This document shows positions 27,664-39,046 of a stretch of 64,000 bases of DNA, piece by piece. Where the stretch lies: assembly GCF_963678635.1 (NCBI RefSeq), contig NC_087066.1, positions 9,638,723 to 9,702,722 on the forward strand. Reading direction: 5' to 3'. Below the pieces are notes generated by a model. That model had not been told where the DNA came from. It made no database searches and saw only the letters and a list, made by a program, of their open reading frames with translations. Numbering within the stretch: position 1 is the stretch's first letter; each line of letters starts with the position of its first letter. The translations under genes and the position numbers were made by a program. Origin of the DNA: Symsagittifera roscoffensis (lineage: Eukaryota; Xenacoelomorpha; Acoela; Convolutidae).

Positions 27664-28097
27664 ATGTTAAAAATAAGGAATAATGAATTAAGCAAAAAGA
27701 TTTTAATTGTAGGTTGGCCTACTGGAAATATTGATAGTGAGCATTTAATTTCTCTGTCTTCTCAACTGGTCCCCGATCAAAAAACAGTTGTTTTAACAAT
27801 TGTCGTATACTTTTCATATCACGGTGGGAAAAAATAGCCGATAAAGAACCAAAAGAATGGGAGCAGAGTTGTAAAGAACAGTTTTACTTGAACGAAATCT
27901 TACAAACAACGTGGTGTATTTGTGCAAAACAAAAGTATGGGAAGGCTACTGATCTATCAATTGCTACTTATAAAAAGGTATTTGATTATTCGTTCAATTT
28001 TGACTCAATAGTGATTGAGAAAGGGGTGGAGCGAATGGTTCGACTTTGTTTCGATAAATTTTCAAAAAATCAAAAAACTTCCAGGGGTCTATCTTAA
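27664..28097 (+). pseudogene. Conserved early Polinton gene (copy B), start and middle
   Basis: An ORF starting MLKIRNNELSKKILIVGWPTG runs to a stop near 27837; a second (27888-28097) contains TTWCICAKQKYGKATDLSIA and MVRLCFDKFSKNQKT. The latter matches 44638-44970 in copy C (MIRLCFDKTSKYQKL). Stops separate the parts. The family is unknown to me; it always precedes the RLHAILHDAAG gene. Confidence 0.6.
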
Positions 28098-28099
28098 TA

Positions 28100-28540
28100 T
28101 CTACCATCCGTATATAGGACTGAGTAAGTGGTATCACTTCCATTAGCCTGAAATTATGTAGGTCCAGGAGGTGTTGGAAAAAACACAAATGGAATTGGAA
28201 AAACGTTACTTCATTGGAATTGAAAATCATTCACGAGACTTATTTGAACGTGAAAAAAAATTATCCGGAAAACTCTGACGGCTGAAATTATTTTCTAGCT
28301 ACATGTTCACTGTTTTTCTTTTCTAGCAAAAATGACATAAACTGTGACGTTACCATCAAACTTGTCCATATAGAGGTCTTATTGGCATAGCTAACTCTTC
28401 GTTGGACAAACACTTGAAAGAATCAAAATTATCACGACTGCATGCAATTTTACAAGATGCCGCGGGATTTGTTCACGAAGTTTATAACATTGGTCCCACC
28501 TACTGTTTCATGCTACCCCGGAGTGTAACAACAGCTTGAT
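28100..28540 (+). pseudogene. RLHAILHDAAG-type gene remnant (copy B)
   Basis: Frames are broken, but a short stretch near 28435-28510 encodes a close variant of the motif followed by a GPTYC-type segment, as in 10455-10859 and 44335-44622. Confidence 0.6.
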
Positions 28541-28599
28541 TGGTCACTTGAGTGTTATTACTTTCTGTTTATATGTTAAACTGACAAATCCAAGTCTCT

Positions 28600-29030
28600 A
28601 TCAACCGTTAGAATGTTGAAGGAAAGATCAGTCGTGCTAGACTTGGAAAGTTTCCGTTGTTGGAAAAATAAATTTATAGTTAAAGAACTAGTCATTACAA
28701 CTTCTGATTACAGTGACTCTCTTCATTTTTTTACCTCCAGCCAGTTTTAATTCACTTCCTAAATCTGAATGAAAAGCTAACAACAAGGTTTTTCTCGGTG
28801 ATTGACCAATTTATATACTTTCAACGATTCAAGTTTATTCAAAATGTTAGGAAGCAAACGACGAATTTATCTTGCCAAGCTAGTCTTTGTACCCAAACGT
28901 CAGCCCGAAGTTTAAATGGATCTCAGCAATAGCGCCTCACCTGAAGAAGTTAAGAAATAAGTAAAACAAAATTCAGTGAAGAATATCATATATCAAGTAA
29001 AAACTAAAAATGTCACTATTATTATACCAG
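28600..29030 (+). pseudogene. VVLDLE-type and YLPKLVLVPK-type early gene remnants (copy B)
   Basis: SVVLDLES appears near 28635, followed by IVKELV, equivalent to the start of the 9947-10415 gene. From about 28845 fragments equivalent to copy C 43319-43633 (lysine-rich, VLVPK) can be followed through stops. Confidence 0.55.
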
Positions 29031-29035
29031 TAATA

Positions 29036-29540
29036 GGACCTTCGGGATTCGGTAAAATAGAATTAATTTTCAAATTGGAAGAGTTGTTTTTTTTGCAAAC
29101 ATTTCCAATCTATAGTTAGGGGCGAGTTAAGCGATTGCATAGTTCAAATAGAATTTGTTAAATTTGATGATTTCGATCGTTTGAGAAAAACTGAAAACAT
29201 TCTGCTAGTCTTTGATGACTCAATTGAAGAAATTTACAATCATAAAGAATTCGTTGAACTAGCAACAGCAGGAAGACGTAACAATTTATATAATGTTTTT
29301 GTTAAAAATAATTTATTCCAATAAAGCCGATGGTCACGAACTAATGATTTGAACACATCGCATATCGATTTACTCAAATCAACTCGTGATATTCAGCAAC
29401 TTGATCAACTCGGAAGACAACTTAATGCTCCTAAACTTTTACGACAATCGTATGAGCTGGCTACAAGGGACAGCTTTGGACATCTTTTAATAGACTTAGA
29501 TGCCGAACATCAGACTGTCTCAGATACTGTTCAAACATAA
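29036..29540 (+). pseudogene. Packaging ATPase remnant, second duplicate (copy B)
   Basis: A mutated Walker A (GPSGFGKI, lacking the final Ser/Thr) lies at about 29036-29060, followed by the Walker B and C-terminal parts shared with 25096-25508. The lost hydroxyl residue and internal stops make it inactive. Confidence 0.8.
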
Positions 29541-29689
29541 TACCACCTGGTCCGTCATTCTCTATTTACCACTGCTTAAGGCAGATGTGACTCCTATCAC
29601 AAATGAACGCGAAAAAATCATCTATTCTGCAGCGCGTGGTATGACTGAATTCAAGTCAACTTCGGATTTTTATTAGAAAATCATCTTAT

Positions 29690-29904
29690 TTTCAAGTCAT
29701 GTCAGTCGTTTGTGAATGCTTGCTCAATATAGTCAAATGCAATGTGCCTGTTAGTATTCCAAATCTTAATACTTTCGAAGAAACATATAACATTCTAATC
29801 AATCCAAAAATGAGTCTGTAAAAAAATCAGCTGTTGTATTGAGTACACAAAGAATTTATCTAATCAGACAAATGTTTTTTTGCTGCAAGTATTTGACAGC
29901 AAAA
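29690..29904 (+). pseudogene. Small post-ATPase ORF remnant, second duplicate (copy B)
   Basis: Same sequence as 25640-25870 with the same interrupting stops. Similarity continues to TTTGACAGCAAAA. Confidence 0.65.
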
Positions 29905-30009
29905 ATTACAGCACAAGAGTTTAATCTGACTCCAAAGCAAGTTTATGTTAGAGAACAATCCCATGCAACTCCATCAAACATAAAAAACCGCAACTTTCAT
30001 ACTTGAATC

Positions 30010-30400
30010 GCTTAAGACCATAAATGCAACAACGAAACACTTACCAATTCCAGAGCAGAAAACAACCAGCAAGAACATGCTCTTCTTCTCACTGAAGGTG
30101 ATGGAAATGAACTGGATACAAGTGCTGAGCTTAGTGACGCTTTATCCACTGAACATTTTATGTTACAATTACAACTCATGGACAAAAACAATCTTAAGCG
30201 AGCAAAGAAAAGTCTGGAATTTTTTAAGAAGTCAGAACGACTCATAGTAAACAAAGAAAATGAAGAGCTTTACGTTGATAAAGTTCCAACCGGTCTTAAC
30301 GCATCAGTTTTTTCGTTTGATATACAGCAACAAACTATAACACTTTACAACCCTGCTCGATGAACAGTTGGTTATGGACAAAAATGCCAAAGTCGCGGTT
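30010..30400 (+). pseudogene. Pre-integrase conserved protein (copy B)
   Basis: An ORF at 30160-30363 contains LQLMDKNNLKRAKKSLEFFK and FSFDIQQQTITLYNP, closely matching copy C 41428-41736. It ends early; MDKNAKVAV continues in a shifted frame. Confidence 0.65.
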
Positions 30401-30539
30401 TCAGTCATTGAATACGGAACAAGCTCAAAACTCAACAAAAGCAAAGAAGCACAGGTTCCACAAGTTCGCCTTCAACATCTACAGCCCTCCTTTCTACCAA
30501 GAAACCGTCAACAAGTTCCAGCTCAAAAAGCAATAAAAG

Positions 30540-31513
30540 AGTTATAATCAGAAGGATTGTTGCAGACAGTCAAGGAAAACATGCAGCGAAAAAAAAACGA
30601 GAAGAAGGAGCAAAAGAAGAAGACTCTGAATTGTACAGAACGCCTGATAACGATTCAGATTCTGCAACGACAGAGAAGACGAAGACAAAAAAATGGCAAG
30701 ATTGCACCGGCTGAAGAAAAAGTTTTGAAAACTAAGTTTACAAGTAAAGGTCCAGCCTTGTTTGGCAGTGTACAAATTTTAAAAGATTAATCAAAAATTT
30801 CACGAAATAAAACAAAACAATTTTTACATACAGCCTGCATATACAAAACATCGAACAGTTCGTCGCAAAAGAGCACGCCTCAAAGTTATAGTGTAGGACA
30901 TAGACGAAATATGGTCAATTGATCAAGCGTTTGTTGATGAACTTGCAGATTACAACAAAAACATTAAATATCTTATGGTTGCAGTGGGTTGCATGCCACG
31001 CTATCTACGTGTAATAGCTTTCTACGTAATTGAAATTAAAGTATGTCACCTCAACTGCGGAAGCATTCAAACTAATGATAAAAATAAAACAGCCACAAGA
31101 AGTCTGGGTAGATAAAGGCACAGAGTTCAAGGGGTCATTCAAAAGTTTATGTGAGAAAAAGAGTTTTCGCGGAGAGGAACATTCGATCACTACAGAATTT
31201 GATTTATAAGTATTTGGAGGACAAATGGACCTACTCTTTCATTGATAAGCTTCAAGGTTTTGTTAAAACAATAAATTCGAGAACAAACCGTGCCATCAAA
31301 TTATCCCTCAAAAAAGACAGAAAAGGATGTTCCACGTCTAATTTTATTACAAGCGGTCGCAGACCACAGCTCTACGTTGGCGTTTTTGTTAGAATAGCAA
31401 AAGTTGACATCCATTTTCGGAAAATTTATAAACAAATCGTTACTGACGAAGTTTTTGAAATATTCGTCGCTGATAATGAACTAAACGAGGGTAAATTTAG
31501 GGTAAATAAATGA
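30540..31513 (+). pseudogene. Integrase remnant (copy B)
   Basis: It begins with a Lys/Glu-rich region (30557-30790) ending KTKFTSKGPALFGSVQ, equivalent to the AAYGSVRNL block of element A. The core follows in broken frames: the VWVDKGTEF segment with the second Asp, and FAERNIRSLQNLIYKYLED with the catalytic Glu in ORF 31151-31513. Then comes the SH3-like tail (LYVGVFVRIAKVDIHF). Stops and shifts inactivate it. Confidence 0.8.
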
Positions 31514-31689
31514 GACCGAACTAATCAGTGTAATGAAATCAAAGGGCCAAACTAAACAATGCCTGATGAAATCCGTTGCACTCTTGACAACGGTTGTTTG
31601 AGACATGTTTAAAAAAATTGCTAGGAAATGTTATTTGTTTTGTTTTCTCTTTAAATTCGAATTCAACTTAGCAAGTTTGGAGGTGACAA

Positions 31690-32520
31690 AGATTCCTCCA
31701 CTTTTACATTGGTGTCATCAGCCTCATTGATTATCTGTGAAATGAGTTTTAAAAAAGTGTTGAATGAAGATATCGGCCTGCAAGGCAAATGGAGAGTTGC
31801 CTTGACAGAAATAACGTTTCCCACTCATTTTAGTATGTAAATGATTCTAAAAGAGTGTACAACAAACAAGACAAGCTAAAGCAATCCGAAGATTGTCAAA
31901 AAATGAAATATCGAGACCATTTATTGGAGAGACAGGTGAATTCACAATGGGTCGATATGATGAAGTCGAGAAAATATTCAACGAAATCAATCGGAAAAAT
32001 AATCTCGATAATTTAAGTTTTATCATCGATCCCATTACCAAACATCTTTCAATTTGGATGTCTTATTGGGAGTGTATTACCTTTGAGAGCCCAAAAATCC
32101 CTAGTACTTTAGGTTTCAAAAGTTAAAGAGATGGAACGGGCTACCATATTGGCTATAAAGAATCCAGTCATGTCCATGGCACTCTCACATCACGAAACCT
32201 CATCCCAACTACTCTGTTGTTATCTCTGCTGGAACCCAAATCATGTTTATCTACTTGGTCATATTTCATTATCAGATTGTGCGTGACACCAAAGCACCGT
32301 TGCATAGAGTCATTGATACTAATCGACGTCTGAGAAACGGTTACGCTTGCAGTATTGAACCAAATCATCGCAAAATTTTGAGCAACTTAGAATACAAAAA
32401 ACTCCTCGTGAAAAACATCCAGAGTATTGCGGTAAACCTACGAACATAAACCGGTGGACTTGTACCCTTCGACTTGTACCCGAACCTCTGTTTTGACTTT
32501 GATATTTCAAACATTTTCCG
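31690..32520 (+). pseudogene. Penton-like minor capsid remnant (copy B)
   Basis: LQGKWRVALTEITFPTHF lies near 31780-31835 and VRDTKAPLHRVIDTNRRLRN near 32280, with LEYKKLLVKNIQSIAVNLRT after it, as in element A. At least three frame changes separate the parts. Confidence 0.78.
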
Positions 32521-32529
32521 ATTAATATT

Positions 32530-32760
32530 ATGGAGGCGTACTATCATAATCAAGCGACCATGCCTCACTTTTCATATCATTACAGACAGCGGGGTAGTGG
32601 TTTCGGTGCTCTGGCCATGGGTATTGGACAAGTAGCACTTCCGTTTGCTCAGAAAAAAATCGTACCAGCAGCAAAACGTATTGGAAAAGAATTATTTGTT
32701 CAAGCAGCAGCCGAATTAATAGATATAGCAACCAGGAAGAAAACGGTTTTAGGAGATAGA
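32530..32760 (+). pseudogene. Basic core-like protein (copy B), C-terminus lost
   Basis: The 5' part is well preserved: RQRGSGFGALAMGIGQVALP, then KKIVPAAKRIGKEL. A deletion then joins it directly to the start of the capsid gene, so ORF 32530-32802 is an accidental fusion. Confidence 0.75.
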
Positions 32761-33872
32761 AACACTTTATCGATCTTCAACGAACTCGCTAGGAGATTTT
32801 AACTCGCATTGTTGAAAATAATGGTTAGGTCATGTGAACTCATGCTACAGAGGCAGCACAACAAGATAACCCATATTTGGTTAATAATCCAGTGTCATCT
32901 TTCATTTCCGAATGCACAAGGCCTCTGAGTGGAGAAAAAATTTCATCAACTAATGCCAATTTTGCCCATAAGAGTTTCATTGAGACCGAATATTGAAATG
33001 ATAATAATGCAAAGAAAATATGGCTTGCTTGTCAAGGTTATTATTTTGAAGATAATCCAACAGAAATTGATGGTGCTAATGGCGAGCTGAAGATGTCGTG
33101 GAACTTAAGCGAATCGTAGCTGCATCAAGCGAATTCCGTCTATTTGGTAAAACTGCTTGTGATTTTTTATCATGTGACAAACATCTTATCAGCGGTGTTA
33201 CAATAAGACTTTCTCTGAAACGATCTCCTAATGACTTTGTTATTATGCCCGAGCATAGAGCTAAACGTTACCGAGTTGAAATCACTGACGCTAACCTATA
33301 TATGCGCAAAATGGCAGCAACAGACTTTGTTCAACCATCGATAGAAAAAACTCTTTTGAAAACACCGGCAATATACATTTGTATTGAAATTTTACCAAGA
33401 ACTTTTTGCTACAACTGGTGTGCAAGGCTGGCGACAAGAAGACTTATTGGCCAAAGAGCCAGTCCGTCGAATGATTTTAGCAATGAGCTCGAATACAGCA
33501 TACCTTGGTACCAACCGAACAAACCCGTTTCATAATAAAAAAAAGTTCAGCTGAATGAAATCATTGATTACCAAAATGGTCTAGCCTGTGTCAACGACTG
33601 ATAACAAAAGAATATACTATAACACGTTGGAAGCTCCAGACTTTGCTCTTAAGATTAGTCATAGAACCAGTTTGGCTAGTTATCAAAATCATTATATTGT
33701 AGCATTTGATCTCACATTTACTCAGGAGGTTTCATTTTATTCATCTTGAATTGACCAATTGCACCACTAGAAATGAAGTTTGATCCACCGCTGGGGGAAA
33801 ATGTAGAGTTATTTTTCATGGGAGAGCGCGCATCTACAATTTACGTGCGTTCCGATATAAAATTAGCTTAAA
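32748..33872 (+). pseudogene. Major capsid protein remnant (copy B)
   Basis: It starts at VLGDRN and continues in several frames. The longest open part (33098-33535) includes FRLFGKTACDFLSCDKHLIS and YMRKMAATDFVQPSIEKTLL. Later, a truncated GERAST-type end lies near 33820. It aligns throughout with copy C 39047-40260. Confidence 0.82.
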
Positions 33873-33899
33873 AAACTCTAATGAACTGAATCGGAAAAT

Positions 33900-34300
33900 G
33901 AATCGAATCGGCATGGACATTTTGCAGATTACTGAGCTTATTAATTGATGCAAACAATTGAAAAATCGATTTAGAGAAGTTTTCCCAGCTAACTTGGTAT
34001 TTAGAACGAAACTGAAACGCGACCATACTTTTATGACAGTGAACGCATCGAACTCAGACCAGCCAGAAACTCACTTGTTACTATTTGCTCAATCTGGTGT
34101 TCAAACATTTTTGCAGATCCTCTTGGACAAGGACTTCACAATTATCCACATGTTTACAAATAGATGAGATATTCTATTCTTGACATGATGCGCTTTGCTA
34201 AACATATTGTGTTATAAATTTGAAATACTGATATTTTACTATAATTATCTATAATTGAATTTTTTTTTCAAACTATTGTTTTTGTCAGAACACTGGCTCT
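33900..34300 (+). pseudogene. Adenain-like protease remnant (copy B)
   Basis: TFMTVNASNSDQPETH lies where the catalytic His block is expected, but GTHW has become ETHL, and an ADPLGQGL segment follows in another frame. The catalytic Cys block was not found. Confidence 0.65.
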
Positions 34301-34379
34301 GGTGCTATCTCGGGCTCTAAAAACTGTTTTCAGAATTTAAAATTCTTTTTCATCGTAAGTTTAACAAACAAAGTATCTC

Positions 34380-35115
34380 TAAACGACCGTACCCACTCAA
34401 AATAATATCAATAGTTTTAGAAAACTCGGCGGCATTATCACCATTCAAAATATTAATGAATCATAAAATTGTTGCGTTACTGAGTTTGAATGGATTGAGT
34501 TTGTGAAGCGAAGCAAACTTATGGTAATCTTCTTTGTAGAGAAGCACCACCAATGTCAGTTGAGTTGTTAATAGAATTGTTGTAGTTGACAGCAATTTTT
34601 AATTTTTCCATCAGGGGTCGCGATAGTTGAATTCTGCTGCAACCCAAAAAAAACCCGAAATTAGATGTTTGAAAGATGAGAGTAGACAAGGTAAAAAAAG
34701 CGATTGAGGTCATCTTGTTCAGTACGTCGACACGATCTTTTGTTAATTCGATGAGAACATGGATGTGGGGATGGTCATTGTCGAGCCATTGGGTGCAAGA
34801 CTCGATCTGAGTTGAATGGGTTGCATATGCAAAAAGTGTGTTTAGAGTTGTGAGATGTCGGGTTCATTGTTCAGAATGAAAAATTTAAAATTCTTTCGAA
34901 ATTTTTTGAAAAATTCAGGCGACTGCTCATACATTGCTTCAACTATTCTGCTGGTTAATCAAATTGTTCAAACGTTTTTTTTCTGTTTCTGTTACACTTT
35001 ATTATTCGAGTATTCATCATCCGCAGCGCTCTCATCGCCACTTTCAGCATATTCTTTTTCGGGAGGAGGAGGAAGAAGATGATGTCTTTTCACCGGTTTG
35101 TTTTTAACCATTTTT
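34380..35115 (-). pseudogene. Unrecognised minus-strand gene remnant
   Basis: A start-like ORF near 35110 encodes a basic then acidic low-complexity N-terminus (HHLLPPPPEKEY, then SGDESAADDEYS). After a stop, a longer open stretch contains WLDNDHPHIHVLIELTKDRV and continues into ORF 34519-34713. It may be cargo of a Polinton or a host gene; no family is recognised. Confidence 0.35.
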
Positions 35116-35119
35116 TAAT

Positions 35120-35870
35120 TTTTTGAATAATTATCGGCCAAACAATCAAATTCTTTTGTCGCCAAGGTCACTGCTTAATAACATTTAACCACGACATCTT
35201 CATTCTTTTTATACAACTTTATTGTGATATATGTACCAATATTGTCAAAAGTTTTCGTTCCAACTCGTACAATACGTTTTTCTCCCGAAGATATATCTTG
35301 AAAATCATCGTAAAAGTATGTATCCTTTTCTAGCAACGAGTACATAGCTGTGTTAGTGACACTAGTGACTTATTGGTTGAACTGTTTTACGAGAGATTAA
35401 AATGAATAAGGAATTGGACAGAAGATAAACAACCTCTTTGGATTTTTTTATCGCGCCCCTTCAGCTGATAGCGGGAGAAAATCATTAGTTTTTGCGGTTG
35501 GATTTTTATGGGGTAACAAAAAGCTTATTACATGTCTCATTTCTGTCTGGCAAGCCCTGAATGGGCCATAAATCTCAACTAATGTTACATGTCGGCATAC
35601 ATGTACTCAATTTGAAGTGGAGACTTTCATCACCCTTTGTCCGGTGGATAATAAAAGTTGTCATGCACTCTATTCGAAGTATAGATCTTATGTATGTCCG
35701 CCTTGTCACTATCTGCTTACCACCACCATAAAACAGAATAAAAGAAATAGGGCACACTGTTAGACCACCCACAACCACAACCACCACCCACACACCTTTA
35801 TACATTTTTGAAGTAATATGCTACTTATTTTCATTTTCTCAATCTCATTCAATCAACTCAGCTGATACTT
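35120..35870. other. Stretch without gene, with short imperfect direct repeats
   Basis: CATGTACTCAATTTGAAGT (about 35600) and CATGCACTCTATTCGAAGT (about 35660) are imperfect repeats roughly 60 bp apart, reminiscent of Polinton subterminal repeats. No matching inverted partner was found. Confidence 0.35.
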
Positions 35871-35879
35871 ATTTTCAAA

Positions 35880-36533
35880 AGAAATTCAAATTGCAACCAT
35901 GAAAAAATTCAAACTGTAACCATGACGAGTCCTCTGCAACTTCGGAAACTGAGCGAACGATAATCTACCAAACCTACATGAGAGAATGATTGTCATTGTG
36001 CAGCAACAACGGGAAAGAATGCCCTCTCCATTCAACGATTTGGCTTGTCCACCCTCAGACCAGGAGTATCGCGATTGGACTACTAAAAGCCACATGATGC
36101 TTCCCAATTATTTGCTCGGCAGATCACCCTTCTGCGTCAGAGCAGAAAAGTATTTTTGACAGCTCCACAGAGACCAAATCCTGTCCTGCTTTGGACAAGA
36201 CTGGTATCAACGATGCCGGATATCTCGAACAATCACCTCGAAAAAACCTTTCTCGCTACGATTGCGAGACGATTCCCTTCTATGAAAACCAGGAAGGTAC
36301 TTTAGCGAGTTTGCAGAGCGTGCATCTTGTTGGGACATCGAGTCAACTACGTCAATCTCCTCTCCTCCGGATTCAACTAGAGACGTGACAACATTAACAA
36401 CACCAATCAGATCTGCGTCACAACCCTCTGACATTGATGTTGAAACAGCTGCTCCCGAAAACATTCCAGAGACGCCGTCAGTAGCAGCTTGCTATGCGCC
36501 CAAGAAGCGTAAAGCTGTATGCAATCATTTTTA
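35880..36533 (+). pseudogene. Unrecognised Ser/Thr-rich acidic ORF with a PKKRK nuclear signal
   Basis: Two open pieces in different frames (about 35970-36155 and 36160-36300) lead to a third that is rich in Ser/Thr/Asp, ending near APKKRKAV, a classic monopartite nuclear localisation signal, then a stop at 36531. Overall composition differs from the AT-rich surroundings. It may be a decayed cargo gene or unresolved exons of a host gene. Confidence 0.35.
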
Positions 36534-38350
36534 AGAAAATTTTCGAAAATTCATGTTTTGATTTATCAAAAATATGGAGCTTGTTCATGGTTTGATGTGT
36601 TGCTTCCACTTTTTATCAAATCAGTTTGGTTTCTGTTTGTACATCATATCTTCTTCTTTAATCTTAATTATTTTCAGTTTTTTGTTGTCAATTGGGTCAA
36701 TTAATTTTTAGAGTGTTGTTTTCAATCAAATTTTGAAAGAAATTGAAAAATGAAAATCTAGAAAGAGATAGAAATGGTATCAGGTAAAATGTCCAAAAAA
36801 ATTTTTTATTTTCGAAAAAAGACAAAGTTTTGTTGCACTAGACTAAATTCAGGAACCCCATTGTTTCCTGGATTGTCAGAAAAACCAATTCATGACAAAG
36901 CATTGGAAACAAAATTTTAGATTAATTTAAATTTTATAAATTTTTTCTTTTTGTTTTTCAACGCAAATTTACAAGTCATTTCTCATTCTACCAATATTCC
37001 AGGTAAAAAATTGGCTTGCCCTGCCATAGGAGAACGGAAAGGGTCCTCATTACCAAGCGTCTACTTTTACCAGATCAAAAATTATCGGGTTCAGAACCTT
37101 GAATCAGTCAAAAGCTTAATTTTAGAAAAATATGAAAATTCCAAAAAAAAAACAATTTTTCAAAAAAAAAGAATCAACAAAACCTTTTATTCCAAACTAA
37201 AACAAAATTGACGCCCTGAACCTATGGTTCTATCCAAATCAATCGATTTGCTTCAGTTAATTTTAAAAAATTTTATTATAATTTAGTTCAAAAACCACAA
37301 ATCGAAAAAATGAAATTTACAATGAAAGAGTTGTTTTATGCAAAAAAAATGCATTTTTTGCGACGATCGTCCGAAGACGATCTTTGGTTTCGCTAGGTTG
37401 CTGGATAATAAAAACTCCAATTTTCATCTCGGTTCACGGTTAGGACACCCAAGTGAAAAAATCTTTTTTTTTCTAAAAACATCTTTAGAGCCTCTCAAAG
37501 GCATTTCATTGTGTTATAACTCTTGTCTGAGCAATTGGGGGCTTTTTTGTAAGTTTGCGACAAAAAAAAACAGAGTTTTTTCCGAATTTTTATTTTCAAT
37601 TATTTTTTATTTTTTCATCAATTTTTGAAGATCTTTTACATATCAGTTTATAAACCAAAAAAAAGATTAGCTAGGCTACTGGCTTGCCCAGCAAAAGGAG
37701 AACGTAAATGACCCTCATGACTGTGGCTATACGTCTCGTTTATTTTGAGTTATGAGTCAAGGAGCGCGTTATAACTAAATGAACAGTTTTTATCAAAAAA
37801 AGTTCTCAAAACTAGAGTTTTTGAACTATTACATTGAATTTTGAGCTTTGATTTGTCAGAAAATCCATGTACTTCTCTAGAATAACTCTTTAAAGCCTGG
37901 CGATAATGATTCATTGCCGAGTCTTGGCTAAAAAGGGGTGGTTTTGCCATTTTTACTCTTTTCAACAATTCATAATTATCTTAATTTCAGTACCGATACT
38001 TAAATTAGAGGCGTAAACCGCAAAAAAAATAACATTTTCCGGGTAATAGAATCACATCATAAAGTTTTTAGGAGGTTTTAAACAAGTTTTGCCCTTTCAC
38101 TCGGAGCGGGTTATTAATCGGTTATTTAATTGGCTTAAAGCCTCGAGAAAAGCCGATAAATACAACACGTTCAAAGAGGTAGTTACACTGGTTGATGGTT
38201 TTTATCACATTCCAGATAAACAAGCCTAGAAACCATCGTTAAAAATTTATTGAGTTAACTAATATATAAACTTCGGACGAATAATTTGGAAACATAAAAT
38301 TTCGGAAATCACTTTTGAATTAATTTTGCTCCGCAAACGGTTCGTAATTC
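36534..38350. other. AT-rich stretch without a recognised gene
   Basis: A short phrase (TTGGCTTGCCC..GC.A.AGGAGAACG followed by CCTCAT) occurs near 37010 and again near 37680. The open frames here are Phe/Lys-rich noise. Confidence 0.45.
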
Positions 38351-38592
38351 TTGTTCACAGAAGATATGATAATATGTCTAAACAAGCGATTCGCTCGACT
38401 AAAAAAGTTTTACACTGAAGAATTTCAGGATCTCCATACCATATTTGAGTTTTTAGACGACCGAACAGAAACTTCCCTCATTATTAGGAAAACATCAAAC
38501 TTACACTTAATTGTGATTTGTGGCTGAAGATCGATGGCAAAGCCAGCGAAATTGATACATTCAAGAACGTTCTGGAGTGGTGATACCCGAAC

Positions 38593-38908
38593 GTGATGTC
38601 GGAGAAAGCGAAAAAAAGGGAAAAACAAGTAGTCCGCGATGAATGCGGTGTGCAGATATTGTGTAGAAGCAACTACAGAAAACATCTGCTAAGAGTGCAT
38701 GGAATTGGAGCAACAAAAGAAATGCCTCGCTCTGTTTGCAGTGCGTGTCGAGAGTCATTCGAAACACTCGGACATGCGCGAGAACACATTGCAACGGAAC
38801 ATATAATTGAGATAGAAAAGCATTGTGTGTTCAGTAACACTCTTTTCCCCTCCTACTAAGCGTAACAAACGCATATGCAACAGGAGCATGGGCTGCCGGA
38901 TGCGTTCA
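38593..38908 (+). pseudogene. Polymerase N-terminal zinc-finger fragment
   Basis: Three finger-like units are present: NYRKHLLRVHG, CSACRESFETLGHAREHIATEH, and a third (HCVFSNTLFPSY) cut by TAA at 38857 with a matching THMQQEHG beyond it. The arrangement parallels the N-terminus of the element A polymerase. It ends at about 38908, where opposite-strand protease sequence of copy C begins; the rest of the polymerase is missing. Confidence 0.6.
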
Positions 38909-39046
38909 CTGTCATAAAAGTTTTGTCGCGTTTCAAAATTGTTCTTAATCCTAAGTTAGCTGGGAAAAAAACCCATAAATCGATGTTTCAAAAGCTTCTA
39001 TCGGTTAATTAGCTCAGTAATCTATTTATTTTCCTTTTTTTCCGAT
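38909..39046 (-). pseudogene. Protease N-terminal fragment (copy C)
   Basis: The sequence aligns in reverse with 33920-34050 of copy B (protease start, then TFMTVNAS) and breaks off abruptly at the junction with the zinc-finger fragment. Confidence 0.6.

Noticed and set aside
35500-35760. Right TIR of copy B ending GGGCACACT
   Set aside because: The imperfect repeats are suggestive, but no inverted partner was found near 24.8 kb or 45 kb.
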